Shown: in pieces, positions 1 through 5,056 of the stretch
How positions within the stretch are numbered: position 1 is the stretch's first letter
Layout: the number at the start of each line of letters is the position of its first letter
From: Planctomycetales bacterium
Lineage (GTDB): Bacteria > Planctomycetota > Planctomycetia > Isosphaerales > Isosphaeraceae
Length of the DNA stretch: 6,366 nt
NCBI GenBank assembly: GCA_027451455.1
Contig: DAIDJI010000339.1
Location: 1-6,366, forward strand
Direction: 5' to 3'
The notes under the pieces: model-generated
Database searches by the model: none
What the model was told of the DNA's origin: nothing
What the model saw: only the letters and a program-made list of their open reading frames with translations
Translations under genes and position numbers: made by a program

Positions 1-702
1 TTCGCGGGCTTCCTCCCATCGTCCGGCGTGGGCGAGGTCCCAGAGCCGCCGGTTCTCGGCCGGGAAGGCATTCACCAGGCCCGAGACCCATCCGGTGGCG
101 CCGAGGAGAAGGCTTTCCAGGACGAGGTCATCGACGCCGCAGAAGAGAATGTAGCGGTCGCCGCAGGCATTTTTGAGGTCGGTGATCCGGCGGACGTTCT
201 CGGACGATTCCTTGATCGCGACCAGCTTCGGTTCGTCGGCCAGCTCGACGAACATTTCGGGGGTGATGTCGACGCCGTAGGTGACCGGATTGTTGTAGAC
301 CATGATCGGCAGATCGGAGGCGCCCGCGACGGCCCGGAAGTGGGCGAGCGTCTCGCGGGGGTCGGACTTGTAGACCATGGCCGGAAGGACCATCAGGCCG
401 TCGAGGCCGATCTTGCGGGCGTCGGCGGCGTACTTGCAGGCGAGTGCGGTGGTGCATTCAGCGACGCCCGACATGACCGGCACGCGTCCGGCGACGTGCT
501 CGACGGTCGCGCGCAGGACCTGCATCTTCTCGGCGTAGTCCAGCGAGCAGTTCTCGCCGACGGTTCCGAGCATGATCAGACCATGAATTCCGGCATCGAT
601 CATCCGGTCGAGATGGGCCATGGTCGCCGGGAGGTCGAGCGACTGGTCGGGATGGAACTGCGTCGTCGCCGCTGGAAAGACCCCTTCCCAAACTGATTTC
701 AT
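1..702 (-). CDS. Dihydrodipicolinate synthase (DapA) superfamily lyase, C-terminus cut by window edge
   Basis: The 234 visible residues form an (alpha/beta)8 class I aldolase of the DapA/NanA superfamily. These enzymes form a Schiff base with pyruvate-like 2-oxo acids in the cytoplasm. Visible marks are GTVGEN at residues 46-51, the YNNP tyrosine at 136, the Schiff-base lysine 164 in VAIKES, and GATGWVSG at 201-208. Family members are about 290-310 residues, so some 60-70 are missing beyond position 1. The second threonine of the usual GTTGE motif is valine. The segment PAMVYKSDP (108-116) replaces the PYYN-type motif that carries the second tyrosine of true dihydrodipicolinate synthase. A role in lysine synthesis is therefore unlikely. 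A catabolic aldolase or dehydratase (sugar acid or hydroxyproline type) is possible, but the substrate cannot be named. The start at 702 has AGGA ten bases upstream. An in-frame ATG at 720 would add six residues. The family is secure; the function is not. Confidence 0.9.
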   Translation of the reverse strand, partial: MKSVWEGVFPAATTQFHPDQSLDLPATMAHLDRMIDAGIHGLIMLGTVGENCSLDYAEKMQVLRATVEHVAGRVPVMSGVAECTTALACKYAADARKIGLDGLMVLPAMVYKSDPRETLAHFRAVAGASDLPIMVYNNPVTYGVDITPEMFVELADEPKLVAIKESSENVRRITDLKNACGDRYILFCGVDDLVLESLLLGATGWVSGLVNAFPAENRRLWDLAHAGRWEEARE

Positions 703-796
703 GGCGATTCGATCCTGCATGTGGCCCGATCGTCCGGAAACATCGTCGCGTTTCAATCCAGACAGGATAGACGCTCAGGCCGCAGAAGGGAAGCAC

Positions 797-814
797 CCGA
801 AACGCCGGTTTCGG
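797..814 (-). terminator. Candidate intrinsic terminator after the four-gene minus-strand cluster
   Basis: A perfect 7-bp inverted repeat (CCGAAAC and GTTTCGG) has a four-base loop and begins four bases past the stop codon of the 115-residue gene. In the minus-strand transcript it is followed by GTGCTTCCCTTCT, which is pyrimidine-rich but not a clean T run. The position fits a terminator between the cluster and the lyase gene at 702. The weak T tract leaves room for a simple 3'-end stabilising hairpin or partial read-through. Confidence 0.45.
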
Positions 815-818
815 TCCC

Positions 819-1166
819 TCAAAGTCCGCCCAGCTCCTCTTCGAGCCGTCCGACCAGCTCGCCGAGGGCGAGGTCGTCGAGCCGGAGGGCGAGCAGCGGG
901 TCGACCGAATCGGAGTTCAGACCGATCAGGTCGGCCGATCCGGTCGGAAGCTTCAGGGCCTTCACACGAGAATCGAGAGCCCGGGCGACGATCTCGTCGA
1001 GCGAGAAGGCGGAGGAAATGGAAGCGAGCCGCGCGGCGATCTCGCGGAAGCCGGCGTCGTCGAGGCGGCCGGCGCCGTCGAGCCGGGACGCCTCGGCGGT
1101 GGCCAGGAGGGCGTCGGCGAGCCGGTCGCGGGCCTGCTGCTGGAGTCGGGTGGGTAAGGTGGCCAT
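819..1166 (-). CDS. Uncharacterised 115-residue, mainly helical protein
   Basis: I do not recognise a family. The protein is rich in Ala, Leu, Asp, Glu and Arg, has one Gly-Gly pair at its C-terminus, and has no cysteine, signal peptide or membrane segment. It should be soluble and mostly alpha-helical. Heptad-like Leu/Ile spacing appears around residues 13-55 and again near the C-terminus (90-113). Codon third positions are strongly G/C, as in the neighbouring genes, which supports real coding on this strand over the Ser/Arg-rich antisense frame. No clear Shine-Dalgarno precedes the ATG (the bases just before it read CCCTGAG). Translation may depend on the upstream cistron, or the true start may be internal. 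The gene lies 83 bp after the 55-residue membrane protein and ends at the candidate terminator, which suggests it is the last member of that transcript. Confidence 0.6.
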   Translation of the reverse strand: MATLPTRLQQQARDRLADALLATAEASRLDGAGRLDDAGFREIAARLASISSAFSLDEIVARALDSRVKALKLPTGSADLIGLNSDSVDPLLALRLDDLALGELVGRLEEELGGL

Positions 1167-1249
1167 CTCAGGGAAGTTGCCTGGGGGATCGGCGCTTTGT
1201 CGGGGACTTCAACCGGAGGATTGGTGGAGTGCGAGGTGGTGGTGGTCCA

Positions 1250-1417
1250 TCATCCCGCGTGAGGGTCCTCGACCGGGGAATCCGCGGCTGTTCGGTGCAG
1301 GTGTTCGGGAGGGCGGTAGGATGAGGTTAGCGCCATCGTGAGCAAGACCCCAACCCAGGCGAAGAAAAGGAAGAGGGCGGCCACGAAACGTCGGCGTGCG
1401 GGATCGGGCCGGGTCAT
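1250..1417 (-). CDS. Small single-pass membrane protein, 55 residues
   Basis: This short gene encodes 55 residues and ends in TGA. Residues 1-10 (MTRPDPARRR) are basic, residues 11-30 form a continuous hydrophobic segment rich in Phe, Leu, Val and Ala with one Trp, and the last 25 residues are polar and proline-rich with three histidines (39, 41, 53). The positive-inside rule predicts a cytoplasmic N-terminus and an exported C-terminal tail. No lipobox cysteine is present and no convincing cleavage site is seen, so an anchored protein is more likely than a secreted one. A strong GGAGG lies seven bases before the ATG. The gene starts only 21 bp after the Minf_1886-family stop codon, so translation in an operon is likely. 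I cannot assign a function. The ribosome binding site, the hydrophobic segment and the tight spacing make it credible despite its size. Confidence 0.72.
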   Translation of the reverse strand: MTRPDPARRRFVAALFLFFAWVGVLLTMALTSSYRPPEHLHRTAADSPVEDPHAG

Positions 1418-1424
1418 GGGTTTC

Positions 1425-1429
1425 CCTCC
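1425..1429 (-). promoter_or_regulatory. Ribosome binding site of the 55-residue membrane protein
   Basis: GGAGG on the minus strand, within GCGGAGGGAAACCC, ends seven bases before the ATG at 1417. It lies in the 21-bp gap after the preceding stop codon. It is the main non-coding evidence that the short frame is translated. Confidence 0.65.
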
Positions 1430-1438
1430 GCGAGTGGG

Positions 1439-1885
1439 TCAGAACGGATCGTCGTGAGCGAGGACGAGTTTGGGTCGGAACGCGACCTGGAAGTCGAAGA
1501 CGTTGTCGAAGTCGGATCGCGAGTCGGTCGGCGTTTTCTCCAGGTCGCCGGTCGCGATCATATTGTAGACGATGTCGCCGATATCGGAAGTGGAACCGAT
1601 CCCCCAGTGGGCCAGGACCGTGGCGGCCAGGAGCCCGTACTGGTCGAGCGCCAGGGTTCGAACGGCGTGGCAGAGTTCCTGGCCGGTGACATGGCCGGCT
1701 CCCTTCGGGAGACGGGATCGAGATCGGCGAGACCGAGTGGTGCCGGTCTCCGCGGTCCGGGCGCGGTAAGCGGCGATCTTCTTGCGGCGGGCCTGATCGA
1801 GCGCCTCGAGAACAAACGCGTAGGCGTCGATCCCATAGCGGGGATCCAGGGCAATAATCCGTGGGAGGTGGTCGCGAAGGCTCAT
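1439..1885 (-). CDS. Minf_1886 family protein (Planctomycetes/Verrucomicrobia-restricted)
   Basis: The 148-residue product has the conserved pattern I associate with the Minf_1886 family (TIGR04138), which has no known function. An N-terminal helical block contains DPRYGIDAYAFVLEALD (residues 14-30). A central GHVTGQELCHAVR motif follows (64-76), then WGIGSTSDIGDIVYNMI (94-110) and a KTPTDSRSDFDNVFDF tail (117-132). No catalytic motif, signal peptide or membrane span is seen, so it is probably cytoplasmic. A basic linker, residues 33-61, includes RRKK and RSRRSRSR and joins the N-terminal block to the conserved core. I chose the ATG at 1885 because the conserved part begins directly there. 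A longer frame opening with TTG at 1939 adds only 18 poorly matching residues. It starts 80 bp after the RicT-like gene and is followed 21 bp later by the small membrane protein. The family call is firm; the function is unknown. Confidence 0.85.
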   Translation of the reverse strand: MSLRDHLPRIIALDPRYGIDAYAFVLEALDQARRKKIAAYRARTAETGTTRSRRSRSRLPKGAGHVTGQELCHAVRTLALDQYGLLAATVLAHWGIGSTSDIGDIVYNMIATGDLEKTPTDSRSDFDNVFDFQVAFRPKLVLAHDDPF

Positions 1886-1965
1886 GGACAGGTCATCCTG
1901 TGGGATTCGAACCGGCTCTTCGGCGAGCGGGCTGATCAAGGAACGCCGGTCGGGGGGAGAAACGG

Positions 1966-2871
1966 TCAGTTACGGGAGATTGGACGGTCATCCATCAGGT
2001 CATCGTCGGAATCGTCGAAATCGTGGTCATTCGTCGAAGGCGAGCCGGCCCGGCGGCCGAGAGGGGGCTCGATGAGGAGCAGGGCCTCCCGGCCGAGAAT
2101 CACCCGGCGGCGGTCCTCGTATTCGACCACCACCTTTTGCGCCAGGATCTCATGGCCGACGATCCGGCCCCGACCGGCGGCCGTGGTGACCGTGGAACCC
2201 ACCGGCGGCAGGGTCGATTCCAGAGCGCGGTAGGTGTCGTACTCGTAACGAAGGCAGCACTTCAGCCGCCCGCACCGACCGGAGATCTTGGAGGGGTCGA
2301 GCGTGGTCTTCTGGACCTTCGCCATCTTCATTGAGACCGGCGGCATCTTCGTGAGATGGGTGTTGCAACAGACGGGCTTGCCGCAGTCGCCGTAATCGGC
2401 CAGGAGCTTCGCCTCGTCGCGAACGCCGATCTGGCGCATCTCGATCCGGGTCCGAAGGGCCCGTGCGAGGTCCTTGACCAGTTCCCGGAAATCGACCCGC
2501 TTCTCGGCGAGGTAATAGAAGATCACCCGCTCTCGGCCGTGGAGAAGCTCGACGTCGACGAGGTTCATCTGAAGCCGGCGTCGGGCGATCAGCTCGTTAC
2601 AGGTGGCGAAGTCGCGTTCCCACTCATCGGCGGTCCGATCCTCCTGCGCCAGATCGTCGGCGGTCGGGAGGCGGAGGATCTCGCCGCGCGAGGGGTCGGG
2701 CAGGAAGCGAGAGGTCTGCTCGCTGGCCGGGCAGAGGACCTCGCCCATCTCCGTACCGCGATCGCTTCGGAGAACGACCGCCTGCCCCCGAGGGTGGTCT
2801 TGCCCCGGCAAGCCGGCGAACTCGCCGAGGAACCGCATCCGACCATATCTGACGACGTAACCCTGTGCCAT
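1966..2871 (-). CDS. ricT: PSP1-domain RicT/YaaT-like protein
   Basis: The 301-residue protein matches the PSP1/RicT family. In Bacillus subtilis, RicT (YaaT) forms a complex with RicA and RicF that binds [4Fe-4S] clusters and works with RNase Y in mRNA maturation. It also affects sporulation, competence and biofilm formation. The N-terminal part (about 1-60) precedes the conserved PSP1 core (about 75-215). The core holds two cysteine motifs: GDCGKPVCC (Cys163, 168, 169) and GRCGRLKCC (Cys200, 205, 206), with PVSMKMAK between them. Residues 222-265 resemble a small beta domain, and the C-terminus (281-295) is strongly acidic. I start at the ATG at 2871 because MAQGYVVRYG opens the family homology. 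The frame extends to a TTG at 2952, but that extension looks non-coding. Neither RicA nor RicF is encoded in the window. The exact role in a planctomycete is inferred from homology. Confidence 0.88.
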   Translation of the reverse strand: MAQGYVVRYGRMRFLGEFAGLPGQDHPRGQAVVLRSDRGTEMGEVLCPASEQTSRFLPDPSRGEILRLPTADDLAQEDRTADEWERDFATCNELIARRRLQMNLVDVELLHGRERVIFYYLAEKRVDFRELVKDLARALRTRIEMRQIGVRDEAKLLADYGDCGKPVCCNTHLTKMPPVSMKMAKVQKTTLDPSKISGRCGRLKCCLRYEYDTYRALESTLPPVGSTVTTAAGRGRIVGHEILAQKVVVEYEDRRRVILGREALLLIEPPLGRRAGSPSTNDHDFDDSDDDLMDDRPISRN

Positions 2872-2915
2872 CCTGGTCGTTCCGTCGGGCGTTCGGGGAT
2901 CGATCGCACCGGACG

Positions 2916-2946
2916 GGGCGCAAAGGCAACGGAGAGTCCTGCGCCC
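2916..2946. repeat. Perfect 7-bp inverted repeat upstream of the RicT-like gene
   Basis: GGGCGCA and TGCGCCC are separated by 17 bases in the 159-bp gap between the sulfatase stop codon (3031) and the RicT-like start (2871). No T tract follows on either strand, so it is not a convincing intrinsic terminator. It could be a leader hairpin of the RicT-like transcript, an operator, or chance in GC-rich DNA. I see nothing else definite in this gap. Confidence 0.3.
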
Positions 2947-3030
2947 GATCAACTCACCCTCATCATCGCAGAAACGAAAGATTCGGGGAAGAGCAGATGG
3001 GCATTTGTGATTCGAGGATGGGCCCGCCGA

Positions 3031-4494
3031 TCAGTCGCGCGGACGTGCCGGCGCCAGGTCGGGCGGGCGGACGGCACGCCCCTGCTGATTTTTGAGGCGA
3101 TCGCCCAGTTCGCGGCGGATGGCATCGGCTTTCTTTTCGAGCTCGCGAACGACCTCGGGGTGCTGGGAGGCCAGGTTGGTCCGTTCGCCGATGTCGGTAT
3201 CGAGGTCGTAGAGTTCGAGGCCGACCTCCAGCTTCCGATACTTGCCGGGGATGCCGCCGTGGCCGGGAGCCTGGCCGTTCATCGTTCGGGAGACGTGGGG
3301 GAAGAGCAGTTTCCATCGGCCGGATCGCATCGACTGAAGCTGGCCGTTCGCATAGTAGAAGAAGAGCGAGTCGTGCGGGCTCCGTGCGCCCGGGGCGCCG
3401 AGGAGTAGCGGGCGGATGTCGAGGCCGTCGATCGGACGATCCGGCAGGTTGGCGCCGGCGAGAGCGGCGAGGGTCGGCAGGATGTCGATGGTCGCGGCCG
3501 GCTCCCGGCAGACCGTCCCGGCCGGGATCCGGCCGGGCCATCGGGCGATCATCGGCTCGCGGATTCCGCCGTCAAAGCAGGTCCCTTTCCCTTCGCGGAG
3601 CGGACCGGCCGAGCCGGCGTGGTCGCCGTAGCTGAGCCAGGGGCCGTTGTCCGAAGTGAAGATCACCAGGGTTTTTTCGTCGAGGCCGTTCTCCTTCAAG
3701 GTTGCGAGGACCCGTCCGATCGAGGCGTCGATTTCGGTGATCACGTCGCCGAAGAGGCCGCGATCGGTCTTGCCGCGGAACCTGTCTCCCGCGAAGAGCG
3801 GGACGTGCGGCTGGTTGAACGCCAGGTAGAAAAAGAACGGCCGCTCGCGATTGCGGCGGATGAAGTCGACGGCGCGGTCGGCAAATCGGGCGGTCAGAGC
3901 GACCTGGTCCTCGGATGTGATGTCCGCGTCGGTCGCGTGGTCTCCGTCGATCAATGGGAGCTTCGGGTAAGACTTCGGAGCCTCGGGATGATGCGGCCAC
4001 ATGTCGCCCGAGTAGGGGATTCCAAGATACTCGTCGAAGCCGTGGTGGATGGGGAGCTGCGAGGGATTGCAGCCGAGGTGCCACTTGCCGGCCATCCCGG
4101 TCGCGTATCCCCGGCGTTTCAGGACCTCGGCGATTGTCGACTCGTCGTGGCTGAGGCCGGTCCGGTCGCGAGGGCCGAGCGCCCCTCGAATACTCACACG
4201 CTCGGGGTAGCATCCGGTCATAAGTGCCGCCCTGGACGCTGAACAGACCGGCGAGGCGACATAGAAGTCCGTGAACCGGATGCCCTCGCGCGCCATCGCA
4301 TCGAGGTGGGGCGTCTGGTAGCCCCTGGCTCCGAAACACCCGACGTCGGCATAGCCAAGGTCGTCGCAGAAGATCAGGACGACGTTCGGAGGCGCAGCCT
4401 CGCCCGCCCTCGCGCTCTCCTGCGTCGCGAGCCGTGCGAAGGCAAGGGCTCCGACCAGCCAGACGGCTTTTTTCCAGGTTCGGTGGGCGGGCAT
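3031..4494 (-). CDS. Exported arylsulfatase-type sulfatase, Cys-type formylglycine enzyme
   Basis: This 487-residue sulfatase belongs to the alkaline-phosphatase-like fold and hydrolyses sulfate esters, probably on sulfated polysaccharides or glycans outside the cytoplasm. A basic N-terminus and hydrophobic stretch (residues 8-21), ending at SARA-G (28-31), form a signal peptide. The CSASR motif holds Cys84, which a formylglycine-generating enzyme would convert, and Arg88. Calcium ligands are Asp44-Asp45 and Asp282-Asn283. Other active-site residues are Lys137 and His139 in GKWHLG, His230 in QPH and Lys303 in EGKGT. The C-terminal subdomain (about 370-487) carries the usual GRWKLLF and LYDLDTDIGERTNLA elements. 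AAGGAG lies eight bases before the ATG. All key residues are intact, so it should be active. The substrate is not predictable, as no partner sulfatase or maturase gene is in the window. It is divergent from the TPR gene. Confidence 0.96.
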   Translation of the reverse strand: MPAHRTWKKAVWLVGALAFARLATQESARAGEAAPPNVVLIFCDDLGYADVGCFGARGYQTPHLDAMAREGIRFTDFYVASPVCSASRAALMTGCYPERVSIRGALGPRDRTGLSHDESTIAEVLKRRGYATGMAGKWHLGCNPSQLPIHHGFDEYLGIPYSGDMWPHHPEAPKSYPKLPLIDGDHATDADITSEDQVALTARFADRAVDFIRRNRERPFFFYLAFNQPHVPLFAGDRFRGKTDRGLFGDVITEIDASIGRVLATLKENGLDEKTLVIFTSDNGPWLSYGDHAGSAGPLREGKGTCFDGGIREPMIARWPGRIPAGTVCREPAATIDILPTLAALAGANLPDRPIDGLDIRPLLLGAPGARSPHDSLFFYYANGQLQSMRSGRWKLLFPHVSRTMNGQAPGHGGIPGKYRKLEVGLELYDLDTDIGERTNLASQHPEVVRELEKKADAIRRELGDRLKNQQGRAVRPPDLAPARPRD

Positions 4495-4565
4495 GGCGAT
4501 CTCTCCTTCGATCCGGCGTGACCAGGGCCGGCTTGACCTTGCGGGAGGCCGATGAGCGGAGTTGG

Positions 4566-4594
4566 AGCTTACGGCCGCCGTCAGCCCCGGGCAA
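4566..4594 (-). promoter_or_regulatory. Weak candidate sigma-70-type promoter for the sulfatase
   Basis: On the minus strand, TTGCCC (4594-4589) and TAAGCT (4571-4566) are separated by exactly 17 bases, about 70 bp upstream of the sulfatase ATG. They match the consensus hexamers at four and three of six positions. Planctomycete promoters are poorly defined, so this is only a positional suggestion within the 208-bp divergent region. Confidence 0.22.
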
Positions 4595-4628
4595 GAGGCC
4601 GGCGCTCGCTTTGGGCGAATTCCGGGCC

Positions 4629-4657
4629 TGGCGAGTCGCCGCGATAGGATCTACAAT
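4629..4657 (+). promoter_or_regulatory. Candidate sigma-70-type promoter for the TPR/M20 gene pair
   Basis: TACAAT at 4652-4657 matches five of six bases of the -10 consensus and stands out in an otherwise GC-rich stretch. A poor -35 (TGGCGA, three of six) lies 17 bases upstream. Transcription would start about 40 bases before the TPR gene's ATG at 4703. No operator-like repeat was found beside it. Confidence 0.38.
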
Positions 4658-4702
4658 ACGCCATCTATCCGACCAAACGACCCCCGCGAAGGACCGAACG
4701 CG

Positions 4703-5023
4703 ATGCCGACCCCGAACGAGCTTTACGATCAGGCGATGGAACACCGAGACCGTGGAGACAAACCGGGCGCGATCGCCCTCCTGGAGGAGGCCATCGCTGC
4801 GGATCCCGGGTTCGCGATCGGGCACGGGATGCTCGCAAAACTCTTCGCCGATGTCGCCGAGGCCGACAAGGCCATCGCGCACGCCCTCCGCGTGGTCGAG
4901 CTTGAGCCCGACGACACCTTCAGCTACACCGCACTCTCGGTCATTTATCAGCGATGCGGACGCATCCCCGAGGCCGAACACGCCAAGGCGCTCGCCTGGC
5001 AGAAGCAGCACGGGATGGATTGA
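4703..5023 (+). CDS. Small tetratricopeptide-repeat (TPR) protein, 106 residues
   Basis: The protein consists almost wholly of three TPR-like helix pairs: about residues 5-37, 38-71 and 72-103. The first has the pattern ALxEAIAxDPG, the second AIAHALRVVELEPDD, and the third YTALSVIYQRCGRIPEAE. TPR units act as protein-binding scaffolds. There is no signal peptide or membrane segment, so a cytoplasmic adaptor role is expected; the partner is unknown. I start at the ATG at 4703, which has AAGGA nine bases upstream. The same frame stays open further upstream (a non-ATG opening at 4562), but that stretch shows no TPR pattern and contains the candidate promoter. The M20 amidohydrolase gene begins 33 bp downstream on the same strand, which suggests co-transcription. 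Confidence 0.87.
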   Translation: MPTPNELYDQAMEHRDRGDKPGAIALLEEAIAADPGFAIGHGMLAKLFADVAEADKAIAHALRVVELEPDDTFSYTALSVIYQRCGRIPEAEHAKALAWQKQHGMD

Positions 5024-5056
5024 TCGCCCAGGTTTCCATCGATCCGAGGCACCCTC

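Noticed and set aside
28..696. 222-residue plus-strand frame and 109/112-residue minus-strand frames over the lyase gene
   Set aside because: The true frame is the DapA-superfamily protein from 702 to the window edge, with motif-level support; the others have none.
721..1341. 206-residue plus-strand frame rich in Ser and Arg
   Set aside because: It is antisense to the 115-residue gene and the small membrane protein. Its Ser/Arg bias is typical of a shadow frame, whereas the minus-strand frame has normal codon use.
1903..1913. tRNA-like T-loop string GGTTCGAATCC on the minus strand
   Set aside because: The flanking bases do not form a five-base T stem, and no acceptor stem or anticodon arm can be built around it, so it is a chance match.
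1886..1939. Extended N-terminus of the Minf_1886 protein from a TTG codon
   Set aside because: Family similarity begins at the ATG at 1885, and the extra 18 residues lie in what looks like intergenic sequence.
1454..2233. 259-residue plus-strand frame
   Set aside because: It is antisense to the Minf_1886-family gene and the end of the RicT-like gene, both of which have recognisable family motifs.
2872..2952. Extended N-terminus of the RicT-like protein from a TTG codon
   Set aside because: The family start MAQGYVVRYG is at 2871, and the extension covers the leader with the inverted repeat and has no conserved pattern.
2356..3408. 350-residue plus-strand open frame
   Set aside because: It is antisense to the cysteine-motif RicT-like gene and the sulfatase C-terminus. 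It shows no domain pattern and crosses a clear intergenic region.
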